Source of the DNA: Halomonas beimenensis
GTDB lineage: Bacteria; Pseudomonadota; Gammaproteobacteria; Pseudomonadales; Halomonadaceae
Direction: 5' to 3'
DNA length: 64,000 nt
Assembly (NCBI RefSeq): GCF_002549795.1
Contig: NZ_CP021435.1
Coordinates: forward strand, 744,001-808,000
Shown here: positions 28,008 to 36,555 of the stretch, piece after piece
Layout: each line of letters starts with the position of its first letter
Position numbering within the stretch: the first letter of the stretch is position 1
The notes under the pieces: model-generated
Database searches by the model: none
What the model was told of the DNA's origin: nothing
The model's input: the letters and a program-made list of their open reading frames with translations, nothing else
Position numbers and translations under genes: made by a program

Positions 28008-29396
28008 ATGAACGAATCCCTCGAGCTCGACCAGGAAACCGCGGCCCTCAAGGTGCCGCCTCACTCGCTGGAGGCCGAGCAGTCGGTGCTCGGCGGCCTG
28101 ATGCTCGACAACCAGGCCTGGGACAGCGTGGCCGATCGCCTGGTGGCCGACGACTTCTATCGCTACGAGCACCGCCTGATCTTCAACGTCATGGCCGGGC
28201 TGGCCGAGGAGGCCCGCCCCATGGACGTGGTGACCCTGTCCGAGGCCCTGAAGGGCCGGGATCAGCTGGATACCGTGGGGGGGCTGGCCTACCTGGCCGA
28301 GCTGGCGCGCAACACGCCCTCGGCCAGCAACATTCGCGCCTATGCCGACATCGTTCGGGAGCGGGCCACCCTGCGCAAGCTGATCCGTGCCGCCAACCAG
28401 GTGGCCGAGAGCGCCTTCGCCCCCCAGGGGCGACCCGCCGACGAGCTGGTCAACGAGGCCGAGCGGCTGGTCTTCCAGATCAGCGAGGAGCGGCCCAAGT
28501 CCGGCGGCCCCATCGGCATGAGCGACCTGCTGGCCAAGGCGGTGGATCGCATCGACGAGATGTTCAACATGCAGGGCGAGATGACCGGCCTGTCGACCGG
28601 CTTCCGGGACCTGGACGACATGACCTCCGGCCTGCAGCCCTCGGACCTGGTGATCGTCGCCGGGCGCCCCTCCATGGGCAAGACGACCTTCGCCATGAAC
28701 CTCGTCGAGCACGCGGTGATCTCCAGCGACAAGCCGGTGATGGTGTTCTCCATGGAGATGCCGGCGGAGGCCCTGATGCTGCGCATGCTGTCGTCGCTGG
28801 GGCGGATCGACCAGACGCGGGTGCGAACCGGCCAGCTCGAGGACGAGGACTGGCCGCGGCTGACCTCGGCGGTGAACCTGCTCAAGGACAAGCAGTTGTT
28901 CATCGACGACACCGCCGCCCTGTCGCCCAACGAGATGCGCTCGCGCATCCGGCGGGTGGTGCGCGAGCACGGCAATCTGGCGCTGATCATGATCGACTAC
29001 CTGCAGCTGATGCAGATCCCCGGCTTCTCGGAGAACCGCACCGGCGAGATCTCGGAGATCTCGCGCTCGCTCAAGGGCCTGGCCAAGGAGTTCGGCTGCC
29101 CGGTGGTGGCGCTGTCCCAGCTCAACCGCTCGCTGGAGCAGCGGCCCAACAAGCGGCCGGTGATGTCGGACCTGCGCGAGTCCGGGGCCATCGAGCAGGA
29201 CGCCGACCTGATCGGCTTCGTCTATCGCGACGAGGTCTACAATCCGGATAACCCGGACAACCAGGGGCTGGCCGAATTCATCATCGGCAAGCAGCGGAAC
29301 GGCCCCATCGGCACCGTGCACATGGCCTTCATCGGCAAGTACACCCGTTTCGAGGACCTGGCGCCGGACAGCTACGGCGAAGCCTTCGGCGACTGA
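28008..29396 (+). CDS. dnaB: Replicative DNA helicase DnaB
   Basis: A 462-residue hexameric helicase that unwinds DNA at the fork. The N-terminal domain (VPPHSLEAEQSVLGGLMLD) is followed by a linker and the RecA-like motor with Walker A GRPSMGKTT (residues 219-227), Walker B IMIDYLQLM, and the DLRESGAIEQDAD and arginine-finger region. The ATG at 28008 is used because it gives the standard start and has GGAGG 12 bases upstream; an in-frame ATG at 27975 is less likely. No intein or insertion is present. rplI-dnaB is a common gene order. Confidence 0.97.
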   Translation: MNESLELDQETAALKVPPHSLEAEQSVLGGLMLDNQAWDSVADRLVADDFYRYEHRLIFNVMAGLAEEARPMDVVTLSEALKGRDQLDTVGGLAYLAELARNTPSASNIRAYADIVRERATLRKLIRAANQVAESAFAPQGRPADELVNEAERLVFQISEERPKSGGPIGMSDLLAKAVDRIDEMFNMQGEMTGLSTGFRDLDDMTSGLQPSDLVIVAGRPSMGKTTFAMNLVEHAVISSDKPVMVFSMEMPAEALMLRMLSSLGRIDQTRVRTGQLEDEDWPRLTSAVNLLKDKQLFIDDTAALSPNEMRSRIRRVVREHGNLALIMIDYLQLMQIPGFSENRTGEISEISRSLKGLAKEFGCPVVALSQLNRSLEQRPNKRPVMSDLRESGAIEQDADLIGFVYRDEVYNPDNPDNQGLAEFIIGKQRNGPIGTVHMAFIGKYTRFEDLAPDSYGEAFGD

Positions 29397-29403
29397 TCGT
29401 CCC

Positions 29404-29431
29404 TTGAGGCCGACGGCCGGGACCGTATAAT
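29404..29431 (+). promoter_or_regulatory. Sigma-70 promoter after dnaB
   Basis: TTGAGG (29404-29409), a 16-base spacer and a perfect TATAAT (29426-29431) lie 33 bases before the small gene at 29465. Confidence 0.75.
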
Positions 29432-29464
29432 CCCTCCCCCTGAACAACACTCTGGAGGCACACC

Positions 29465-29758
29465 ATGGCAGGCGGATTTCGGCGCGGCAATCGGCGGCGC
29501 ACCCCCAAGCTCGAGGCTCGCGGCGAATTGCAGTCCGTGGAGCGGGAAGGCCCGTTCAAGGAATGGCTGGGCATGCCGGATCTCTACCGCTACCACCTGG
29601 TGGTGGACGGCGAGAGCTACAGCTACCAGACCGAGGACGCCGAGCTTCCCGTCGCCATCGGCGATCGGGTGGTGTTCCGCTACAAGGAGACCAAGGCCGG
29701 CAAGTGGGTGGATCGCAACTCCCTGGGCAAGGCCATCGACCCTGCCGATTACCAGTAG
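29465..29758 (+). CDS. Small conserved-looking basic protein, unknown function
   Basis: A 97-residue protein with a very basic N-terminus (GGFRRGNRRRTPKLEAR) followed by a compact beta-rich segment (YRYHLVVDGESYSYQTED, GDRVVFRYKETKAGKWVDR) that could be an OB- or SH3-like fold. TGGAGG sits seven bases before the ATG, and a consensus promoter precedes it, so it is very likely expressed. The basic tail suggests nucleic-acid or ribosome contact; this is inference. I do not recognise a family. Confidence 0.72.
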   Translation: MAGGFRRGNRRRTPKLEARGELQSVEREGPFKEWLGMPDLYRYHLVVDGESYSYQTEDAELPVAIGDRVVFRYKETKAGKWVDRNSLGKAIDPADYQ

Positions 29759-29876
29759 GCGGAACCCTGGCTCCCTCCATCGGTCACAGAGTCGACATGG
29801 ACCAGTCATCCGAGTGTCATCGGGCACCCTCAGGCTGTGTCCAGTTCGTCCGACATAGACGCTTCCGGAGGGAACC

Positions 29877-30179
29877 ATGGACTTCAATGAACTCAAGGCC
29901 TTCGTGGCCCACCACGACAACTTCGAGATCCGGGTGATCGGCCATGCGGGCAGCCACTGCTACCAGGTCGAGCTCGAGGACGTCGAGGGGCGACGTCACA
30001 TGCTGACCCGCACCGGCAAGCCGGTGCTGTTTCGCTCCCTCGACGACGTCTACCTGGAGCTGAAGCGCGCGGGCATCCATCGCGCCTACCTGGTCCAGCA
30101 GGTACCCCATGACGAGATGATCGGCCGTGAGGCCCATTATCGCGATCCCCTGGCCTCGCGCATGCCGCTGGTCTTCTGA
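29877..30179 (+). CDS. Small protein, probably DUF6482-like
   Basis: A 100-residue soluble protein: MDFNELKAFVAHHDNFEIRV, then GSHCYQVELEDVEGRRHMLTRTGKPVLFRSLDDVYLELKRAG summarised as an alternating beta-strand pattern with a GKPVLFRS turn. The layout resembles the DUF6482 proteins of pseudomonads and halomonads, from memory. GGAGG lies upstream of the start. The function is unknown. It lies 118 bp after the previous small gene and converges on the DCC gene. Confidence 0.7.
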   Translation: MDFNELKAFVAHHDNFEIRVIGHAGSHCYQVELEDVEGRRHMLTRTGKPVLFRSLDDVYLELKRAGIHRAYLVQQVPHDEMIGREAHYRDPLASRMPLVF

Positions 30180-30192
30180 CCGGCCGGCGCCG

Positions 30193-30585
30193 CTAGCGAC
30201 GACGCCCCGATACCCGGCGCCCCAGGCGCTCCCGATGGCGGGCAAAGATCCGGTAGCCCCCATCGAGTAGGCCGGCCACGCCCGGCAGGCAACTCCACCA
30301 CACCAGCCGGCGGTGCCCCAGCACCGCATACAGTGCCCGGCTGGCCTCCATCCCGACGAACCACCTTCCCGCCGCGTCGCGTACGTGCAGGCGCCCCCGC
30401 ATGGCCTCGAAGGTTCGCCCCCAGGCCGCGGCCTCGAAGCCTGAAGCCCGGATGTCCACCAGCACCAGGCGATCCGCGCGGGGATGCCGACGCAGCCAGG
30501 CGACCTCGCACCGGCAGAATGGACACTCGCCGTCGTGGAAGAGCGTGACCGGCGACGCCGCCTCGAGGGGCGCGAACCGGCTCAT
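30193..30585 (-). CDS. DCC-family thiol-disulfide oxidoreductase-like protein (DUF393)
   Basis: A 130-residue protein with the defining FHDGECPFCRCEVAWL at residues 15-30, where the D-G-x-C-xx-C motif is the thioredoxin-like redox pair. Later WFVGMEASRALYAVLG matches the family. Its ATG overlaps the photolyase stop by four bases (ATGA), so the two are translationally coupled. Such DCC proteins often accompany photolyases and cryptochromes, but the reaction is not known. Confidence 0.88.
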   Translation of the reverse strand: MSRFAPLEAASPVTLFHDGECPFCRCEVAWLRRHPRADRLVLVDIRASGFEAAAWGRTFEAMRGRLHVRDAAGRWFVGMEASRALYAVLGHRRLVWWSCLPGVAGLLDGGYRIFARHRERLGRRVSGRRR

Positions 30586-32168
30586 GCCGGGGGCTCCCCG
30601 GCATCCGCGTAGCCCTCCCGATGTGGTCCGCGGCCATAGGCCGGCTCGGTAGCGAGACCGGCCAGGAAGGCATCGGCCTGGTCGCGCAGGGCGGCGCGTC
30701 GGGCCTCGGACATTCGCGCGAGGGTGCCGTAGATCGGCTTCATGCGCGGATTCGCCGATAGCCGCTCGGCGTGGCGCTCCAGGAAGCGCCAGTAGAGGCT
30801 GTTGAAGGGGCAGGCGTCCTCGCCGAGGCTCTGTCGCGGGTCGAAGCGACAGCGGGCGCAATGATCCGACATGCGATCGATGTACTTGCCCGAGGCGCAG
30901 TAGGGTTTGGAGCCCATCAGGCCGCCGTCGGCGTGCAGGACCATGCCCAGGGTGTTGGGCAGCTCCACCCACTCGCAGGCATCGGCATAGACCGCCAGGT
31001 ACCAGTCGCACAGCGCGTCGGGCGCCACGTCGCAGAGCAGCGCGAAGTTGCCGGTCACCATCAGCCGCTGGATATGGTGCGCATAGCCGTTCTGGCGGGT
31101 CATCTCGATCGCTCGTCTCAGGCAGCGCAGTTCCGTCTCGCCCGTCCAGTAGAAGGCGGGCAGGCCGCGGGTCGTGCCCAGGTGGTTGGCCCGCTTGTAG
31201 TCGGGCATCCGGGTCCAGTACAGGCCGCGCACGTATTCGCGCCAGCCGAGGATCTGGCGGATGAAGCCCTCGACGGCATTCAGCGGGGCCAGGCCATCCT
31301 GGTAGGCGGCCTCGGCGGCGTCGCAGACCTCACGGGGAGAGATCAGCCCCAGGTTGAGGGCGGCGGACAGGCGCGAGTGGAAGAGGAAGGGCTCGTCGTC
31401 GCTGATCGCGTCCTGGTAGTGGCCGAAGTGCGGGAGCAGGTGCCCGAGGAAGTGCCGGAGGTCCACCATGGCCTGGCGCCGGGTGACCGGCCAGTGGAAG
31501 CCCTCCAGGTCGCCGAAGTGATCGCCGAAGTGTTCCGCGACCTGGTCCAGGACGGCGCGGGTGATGGCATCGCGACGGTGCCTTGGAGGGCGCGGCACCT
31601 CGAGCTGGCCGGGCAGGGGCTTGCGGTTGTCGGCATCGTAGTTCCAGCGCCCACCGGCGGGGCCCCCGGCCTCCATCAGCAGGCCGGTGCGCCGGCGCAT
31701 CTCCCGGTAGAAGGGCTCCAGGCGCAGCGCCCGCCGACCCCGGCTCCAGGCGGCGAAGTCTTCCGGGGTGGTGAAGAAGCGCTCATCCTCGATCACCCGC
31801 CAGGGCGGGTCGGCGTCGCGACGCTCCTGCATCGTCCGCCACAGCCGCCATTCCCCGGGCCGGGTGACACGGATCTCGTCGCACTCGTAGAGGGCTGACA
31901 GGCGTTCGGCCTCGCCCACCAGCGACTGGACGTTGTCGGGATCGTCCAGGGCGCTGTAATGGACTCGCCAGCCCTTGGCACGGAGCTCTCCGGCGAAATG
32001 GCGCATGGCGGCCAGGATCAGTGCGATCTTCTGGGGGTGATGCGGCACGTAGCGGCCTTCCTCGGCCACCTCGCAGAGGGCGATGACGGCCTCCCGGGGG
32101 GCGTCTCGCAGGCTGGACATCTCGTGGCTCAGCTGGTCGCCGGTGAGCAGGATCAGGGGGCGGGACAT
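30582..32168 (-). CDS. phrB: Iron-sulfur bacterial cryptochrome/photolyase (FeS-BCP, (6-4) photolyase type)
   Basis: A 528-residue protein of the cryptochrome/photolyase family related to Agrobacterium PhrB, which repairs (6-4) photoproducts with light. It has an N-terminal antenna-type Rossmann domain (LILLTGDQLSHEM) and a helical FAD domain (LNAVEGFIRQILGWREYVRG, NGYAHHIQRLMVTGNFALL). Four Cys (one in TELRCLRR, then YCASGKY, HCARCRF and ACPFN) match the [4Fe-4S] cluster region. The start at 32168 fits the family; an in-frame ATG at 32255 would run through the putative operator. It is divergent from hemH and coupled to the DCC gene. Confidence 0.92.
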   Translation of the reverse strand: MSRPLILLTGDQLSHEMSSLRDAPREAVIALCEVAEEGRYVPHHPQKIALILAAMRHFAGELRAKGWRVHYSALDDPDNVQSLVGEAERLSALYECDEIRVTRPGEWRLWRTMQERRDADPPWRVIEDERFFTTPEDFAAWSRGRRALRLEPFYREMRRRTGLLMEAGGPAGGRWNYDADNRKPLPGQLEVPRPPRHRRDAITRAVLDQVAEHFGDHFGDLEGFHWPVTRRQAMVDLRHFLGHLLPHFGHYQDAISDDEPFLFHSRLSAALNLGLISPREVCDAAEAAYQDGLAPLNAVEGFIRQILGWREYVRGLYWTRMPDYKRANHLGTTRGLPAFYWTGETELRCLRRAIEMTRQNGYAHHIQRLMVTGNFALLCDVAPDALCDWYLAVYADACEWVELPNTLGMVLHADGGLMGSKPYCASGKYIDRMSDHCARCRFDPRQSLGEDACPFNSLYWRFLERHAERLSANPRMKPIYGTLARMSEARRAALRDQADAFLAGLATEPAYGRGPHREGYADAGEPPA

Positions 32169-32182
32169 TATTGACCAAAAGC

Positions 32183-32206
32183 TATACATGTTTGTCCTGT
32201 AGTATA
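32183..32206. promoter_or_regulatory. Possible operator in the photolyase/hemH divergent region
   Basis: TATACA (32183-32188), 12 bases, then AGTATA (32201-32206); the inner TATAC/GTATA halves form a perfect inverted repeat. It resembles the T(G/A)TACA-N12-TGTACA arrangement I recall for LitR/PplR-type light regulators, with two mismatches. It lies in the 117-bp gap between divergent photolyase and ferrochelatase genes. Confidence 0.4.
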
Positions 32207-32285
32207 ACTCGATTCCGCCGTCGCGCCTGGGGTGATAGGCTAAGGTCGCAGACAAGGTTCCGGTCCATCACAGGGAAGGCGCATC

Positions 32286-33371
32286 ATGGCATCCACATCG
32301 CACTCCGTCGTCAGCGAGCTGGTACAACCGGGCGAGGGCCGTCTCGGCCATGCCCCCGGCGATCATCCCCCCGTGCCACGCAGCCGGGTCGGGGTGGTCC
32401 TGGCCAACCTCGGGACGCCCGATGCCACCGACTACTGGGCCATGCGTCGCTACCTGAACGAATTCCTGTCCGACCGGCGTGTCGTCGACTACTCCCGATG
32501 GCTCTGGCAGCCGCTGCTGCAGCTGGTGATCCTCTCCAGGCGGCCCTTCGCCTCGGGCAGGGCCTATCGCAGCATCTGGAACCAGGCCCTGGACGAGAGT
32601 CCCCTGTTGACCATCACCCGGGAGCAGACCGAGAAGCTGGCGGTGCGACTCGAGGCCGCCTTCGGGGATCGCGTCGTGGTGGACTTCTGCATGCGCTACG
32701 GCAACCCGTCCACCGAGAGCGTGCTGCGCCGACTGCAGGCTCGGGGCTGCGAACGGATCCTGTTCTTTCCCCTCTATCCCCAGTACGGCTCCCCCACCAC
32801 CGCCACCGCCTGCGATCAGGCCTTCCGCACCCTGATGGCCCTGAAGTGGCAGCCGGCGATCCGCACCGTGCCGGCCTACTTCGCCCACCCCGACTACCTG
32901 GAGGCCCTCGCGGCCTCGGTCCGTGAGGCCTATGACGCTGCCACGCCACGTCCCGAGGTGCTGGTGGCCTCCTATCACGGGGTACCCAAGCGCTACCTGG
33001 AGGAGGGAGATCCCTATTATTGTCACTGCCGCGAGACCACGCGCCTGCTCCAGGAGCGCCTCGGCCTGGACGACGAGGCCATCGAGACGACCTTCCAGTC
33101 GAAGTTCGGGCCCGAGGAATGGGTGGGGCCGGCCACGGTGGAGCGAGTGGCGGAACTGGCCCGACAGGGCAGGAAGCACATCGCCGTCGTCTCGCCGGCC
33201 TTCGCCGCCGATTGCGTGGAGACCCTGGAGGAGATCCAGCAGGAGATCCGCGACGCCTTCCTGGAAGCCGGCGGGGAGACCTTCACCTATGTGCCTTGCC
33301 TGAACGCCCGCGAGGACCACGTCGCGGCGCTCGAGGCCATCGCCCGCCACGAGCTGGCGGGTTGGCTGTAG
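32286..33371 (+). CDS. hemH: Ferrochelatase
   Basis: A 361-residue enzyme that inserts ferrous iron into protoporphyrin IX, the last step of heme synthesis. Characteristic stretches are GVVLANLGTPD, MRYGNPS, FFPLYPQYG, VASYHGVPKRY (catalytic His), YYCHCRETTR and QSKFGPEEWVGP (conserved Glu). About 34 residues precede the usual start (GVVLANLG), so an extended N-terminus or a later start is possible. Divergent pairing with a photolyase is notable because loss of ferrochelatase causes light-sensitive porphyrin build-up (the visA phenotype in E. coli). Confidence 0.96.
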   Translation: MASTSHSVVSELVQPGEGRLGHAPGDHPPVPRSRVGVVLANLGTPDATDYWAMRRYLNEFLSDRRVVDYSRWLWQPLLQLVILSRRPFASGRAYRSIWNQALDESPLLTITREQTEKLAVRLEAAFGDRVVVDFCMRYGNPSTESVLRRLQARGCERILFFPLYPQYGSPTTATACDQAFRTLMALKWQPAIRTVPAYFAHPDYLEALAASVREAYDAATPRPEVLVASYHGVPKRYLEEGDPYYCHCRETTRLLQERLGLDDEAIETTFQSKFGPEEWVGPATVERVAELARQGRKHIAVVSPAFAADCVETLEEIQQEIRDAFLEAGGETFTYVPCLNAREDHVAALEAIARHELAGWL

Positions 33372-33395
33372 CGGCTTGGCGTCCGGCGACCGATC

Positions 33396-33421
33396 GTCGC
33401 GAGGGTCACGGATTTCGCGAC
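33396..33421. terminator. Weak inverted repeat between hemH and the mnh operon
   Basis: GTCGCGA (33396-33402) and TCGCGAC (33415-33421) form a seven-base stem in the 96-bp gap between converging transcripts. There is no T tract, so termination is only inferred. Confidence 0.3.
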
Positions 33422-33467
33422 CCGGTTCTCGATCAAGGCGACTGGCGCGCCATTCGACGATGCGCCG

Positions 33468-33893
33468 CTAGCGTCGAAGCGGCCTCTGTTCGTGGGTGAT
33501 GTGGGCATGGTCCGGGGTCGGGTGCGGCACCGGCTTGTCGCCGACCTCTTCCGGCTGCAGTTCCGCGGGGCGGCCGCGGGTCTTGTCGGCGTGGGGCAGC
33601 TTGAGGTGCAGCCCGGTCTTGGCCAGCAGGTGGGCACTCACCGGTGCGGTGATGAACAGGAAGAGGGTGATCAGCATCTCCTGGACCACCGGTTCGTGGT
33701 TGATCACCCCGAAGTAGAGCATGGAGGCCACCAGCATGCAGCCGATGCCCATGGTGGTGGCCTTGGTCGGTCCATGCAGGCGCATGTAGAAGTCCCGCAG
33801 GTGGGCCATGCCCAGCGAGCCGATGAAGGCGAAGGCGCCGCCGGCGATCAGGAGCAGCGAGATTATCCCTTCGAGGATCACAAAGGTCGTCAT
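33468..33893 (-). CDS. mnhG: Mrp/Mnh Na+/H+ antiporter subunit G (operon 1)
   Basis: A 141-residue protein with three membrane helices and the family stretch GSLGMAHLRDFYMRLHGPTKATTMGIG, summarised by RLHGPTKATT. The C-terminal tail from about residue 100 is hydrophilic and His/Pro-rich (PHPTPDHAHITHEQRP). The Mrp complex exchanges cytoplasmic Na+ (or K+) for protons across the inner membrane. Last gene of the minus-strand operon. Confidence 0.93.
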   Translation of the reverse strand: MTTFVILEGIISLLLIAGGAFAFIGSLGMAHLRDFYMRLHGPTKATTMGIGCMLVASMLYFGVINHEPVVQEMLITLFLFITAPVSAHLLAKTGLHLKLPHADKTRGRPAELQPEEVGDKPVPHPTPDHAHITHEQRPLRR

Positions 33894-33909
33894 GGTCGCG
33901 CCTCCGGTG

Positions 33910-34179
33910 CTATTCGATGATGTCGCCGCGCAGCAGGTACTTGCACACCGCCACGGTGCCGATGAAGCCGAGCATGGCGATCAGCACCGCCGCCTCGAAG
34001 TAGGTCTTGGTGTTGAGCCAGAGACCGAGCAGCACGATCAGGGCGATGGAGTTCACGTACATCGTGTCCAGCGCCAGGATGCGGTCCGGCAGGCTGGGGC
34101 CGATCGTGAGGCGAAAGGTGTTGAGCACGATGGCCAGCATCACCAGCGTCAGGCTGATCTTGAGGGCGAGGTCTAGCAT
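33910..34179 (-). CDS. mnhF: Mrp/Mnh antiporter subunit F (operon 1)
   Basis: An 89-residue protein with three membrane helices and the conserved FRLTIGPSLPDRILALDTM start of the F family. It overlaps the end of mnhE by seven bases and lies 16 bp before mnhG. Confidence 0.93.
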   Translation of the reverse strand: MLDLALKISLTLVMLAIVLNTFRLTIGPSLPDRILALDTMYVNSIALIVLLGLWLNTKTYFEAAVLIAMLGFIGTVAVCKYLLRGDIIE

Positions 34180-34703
34180 GTTTCGGCCTCCTTGAGCGGG
34201 AGCTTGTCCGCTTCGTAGATCTCCATGAGGGGGCGCTCGTAGCGTTCCCGGATCTCCTCGATGAGACTCGCCTCGTCCTGGGTATCCAGGCTGTGGATCA
34301 GCAGGGTCTTGCCGTCCAGGCGAACGTTCGCCGAGACGGTGCCGGGGGTGAGGCTGATGGTGCTGGCCAGCAGGGTGATGGTGAAACGCTCCTCCAGCAT
34401 CAGCGGGTACACGACGAAGTGCGGCCGCGAGCGGCGCCAGGGGTTGATGATCAGCCAGGCGACCTGGAAGTTGGCCACGATGATGTCTCCCAGCACCCGC
34501 CCCGCATAGCGCAGCAATAGCCAGGGACGCTTGACCCGGGGCTGGACGTCCCAGAAACGATGGGTGAACAGCGGGATGACGATGGCCAGGAAGCCGCCCA
34601 GCAGCAGGTGGCCGAAGGCCAGGCTGCGCACCAGCAGCAGCCAGACCACCAGCAGCAGGGCCGACAGCAGGGGGATCGGCAACCAGGGGCGAGGCTTGAT
34701 CAT
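34173..34703 (-). CDS. mnhE: Mrp/Mnh antiporter subunit E (operon 1)
   Basis: A 176-residue protein with two or three N-terminal helices and a cytoplasmic domain with TLLASTISLTPGTVS, the E-subunit signature. Start at 34703, overlapping mnhD by four bases. Its tail is about 19 residues longer than the operon 2 paralogue. Confidence 0.92.
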   Translation of the reverse strand: MIKPRPWLPIPLLSALLLVVWLLLVRSLAFGHLLLGGFLAIVIPLFTHRFWDVQPRVKRPWLLLRYAGRVLGDIIVANFQVAWLIINPWRRSRPHFVVYPLMLEERFTITLLASTISLTPGTVSANVRLDGKTLLIHSLDTQDEASLIEEIRERYERPLMEIYEADKLPLKEAETC

Positions 34704-36211
34704 GGGGTCTCTCCAGCATCGGACAGCAGGGCGCGCACGATGGCGTCGGGTTCGGCCAGCTGCTCGGCGGCGGCCCGGGTATAGTCGCTGATCGGACCGG
34801 CCAGCGCCACCAGCAGGGGAGCGGCCGCCAGCAGCAGCCCCGTGCCCGCCCATTGCTCGCGGGGCAGCGGCTCGCCGACCCGCTCTCCCGCATGACTGCG
34901 CCAGAACAGCGTCGAGCCGGCCCGGGACAGGGCGATCATGGCCCCCAGGCCGCTGGCCAGCAGCAACGGCCAGAGCCAGGGCTGCTGGGCGGGCGTGGCG
35001 GCATCCAGCAGCAGCGCCTTGCCGATGGCACCCGACAGCGGGGGCAGGCCGGCCACGGCGATGGCGCCGCCCAGGAAGCACAGGGCCAGGGGCCCCCCCT
35101 GGAGAAGCGGCTTGCCCTTGACGATGCGGGTCCCCGCCTTGCCGCGCTGCTGGCCGATCATCTCGGCGAGCAGGAAGAGGCCGCCGGTCACCAGGGTGGT
35201 ATGTACCAGGTAGTAGAGCAGGGCGCTGGTGGCGGCCACGGTGCCCATGCCGACGCCCACCAGCAGCGTACCCACCGAGACCAGCACCAGGTAGGCCACC
35301 ATCAGGCGCAGGTCCCGGGACGCCAGCACCCCTAGGGTCGCCACGGCCAGGGTGGCCAGCGACAGCCACCAGATCCATGGCTGGTCCAGGTCGGCCAGGG
35401 GGCCCGCCTGCTCGCCGAAGACCAGGCTGTAGACCCGCAGGATGGCGTAGATCCCTACCTTGGTCATGATCGCGAACAGCGCCGCCACCGGGGCGGGGGC
35501 CGCCGCATAGGCGCGGGGCAGCCAGAAGTAGAGCGGCAGCACGGCGGCCTTGAGGCCGAACACCACCAGCAGCATCAGGGCGCCGGCGGTCACCAGGCCG
35601 GCCCGCTCCTCGGGCAGCTCGGCCAGGCGCACCGCCATGTCGGCCATGTTGAGGGTGCCGGTCGCGCCGTAGAGCGTGCCCACGGCGATCAGGAACAGCG
35701 CGGACCCGGCCAGGTTGAGCACCACGTAATGGACCGCGGCCTGGATGCGTGCCTTCCCCCCGCCATGCAGCAACAGGGCGTAGGAGGCCAGCAGCAGTAC
35801 CTCGAAGAACACGAAGAGGTTGAAGAGGTCGCCGGTCAGGAAGGCGCCGTTGATCCCCATCAGCTGCAGCTGGAAGAGGCCATGGAAGTTGCTGCCCTTC
35901 TCGTCGTCCCCGGCGCAGGCGAAGATCACGCAGCCCAGCGCCAGCACGGCGGTGACCAGCACCAGCAGGGCCGAGAGGCGGTCCAGGACCATGACGATGC
36001 CGAAGGGGGGCTGCCAGTCCCCCAGCGCATAGTAGGCGACCTCGCCGCCGGCGGCCCGGGCCAGCAGCAGGGCGGCGACGATCACCAGCGCCAGGGTCGA
36101 GCCGACCCCGGCGAGACGCTTGAGGCGAGTGCCGCCGACCCGGGAGGTCAGCAGCAGCAGGCCCGTCAGCAGCGGCAGGACGACGGGAAGGATGATCAGA
36201 TGCTGGGTCAC
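34700..36211 (-). CDS. mnhD: Mrp/Mnh antiporter subunit D (operon 1)
   Basis: A 503-residue, about 14-helix proton-translocating subunit related to complex I NuoM/NuoN. It has FLTGDLFNLFVFFEVLLLASYALL with the conserved Glu, and GLKAAVLPLYFWLPRAYAAAP with the conserved Lys. A and D are the likely ion-translocating subunits. It overlaps both neighbours by four bases. Confidence 0.94.
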   Translation of the reverse strand: MTQHLIILPVVLPLLTGLLLLTSRVGGTRLKRLAGVGSTLALVIVAALLLARAAGGEVAYYALGDWQPPFGIVMVLDRLSALLVLVTAVLALGCVIFACAGDDEKGSNFHGLFQLQLMGINGAFLTGDLFNLFVFFEVLLLASYALLLHGGGKARIQAAVHYVVLNLAGSALFLIAVGTLYGATGTLNMADMAVRLAELPEERAGLVTAGALMLLVVFGLKAAVLPLYFWLPRAYAAAPAPVAALFAIMTKVGIYAILRVYSLVFGEQAGPLADLDQPWIWWLSLATLAVATLGVLASRDLRLMVAYLVLVSVGTLLVGVGMGTVAATSALLYYLVHTTLVTGGLFLLAEMIGQQRGKAGTRIVKGKPLLQGGPLALCFLGGAIAVAGLPPLSGAIGKALLLDAATPAQQPWLWPLLLASGLGAMIALSRAGSTLFWRSHAGERVGEPLPREQWAGTGLLLAAAPLLVALAGPISDYTRAAAEQLAEPDAIVRALLSDAGETP

Positions 36212-36555
36212 CGGCGCGTCTCCTCTCCCTCTTCATGCTTGCGACCGTCCACATGGTCGTTGCCCATGTCGCCCCGGGCACGCATCGCCAGGATGACCGC
36301 GAAGGCGGTCATGGCGAAGCCGATGACGATCGCGGTGAGCACCAGGGCCTGGGGCAGGGGATCGGCATAGTCGCGGGGGCCGTCGATGATGGCCGCGCCG
36401 TGGGTGGTCAACCCGCCCATGGAGAACAGGAAGAGGTTGACCGCATAGGACAGCAGGGTCAGTCCCACCACCACGGGGAAGGTTCGGCCCCGCAGCGTCA
36501 GGTAGAGCCCGCAGGCACTGAGCACGCCGGTGGTGATGGCGTAGAGGCTTTCCAT
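36208..36555 (-). CDS. mnhC: Mrp/Mnh antiporter subunit C (operon 1)
   Basis: A 115-residue, three-helix protein homologous to NuoK: LYLTLRGRTFPVVVGLTLLSYAVNLFLF, a middle loop with [19 protein letters not shown], and a charged tail (HVDGRKHEEGEETRR). Its start overlaps the mnhAB stop by one base. Confidence 0.94.
   Translation of the reverse strand: MESLYAITTGVLSACGLYLTLRGRTFPVVVGLTLLSYAVNLFLFSMGGLTTHGAAIIDGPRDYADPLPQALVLTAIVIGFAMTAFAVILAMRARGDMGNDHVDGRKHEEGEETRR

Noticed and set aside
26799-29450. 883-codon minus-strand frame across rplI and dnaB
   Set aside because: It covers several genes on the other strand that are certain (rplI, dnaB).
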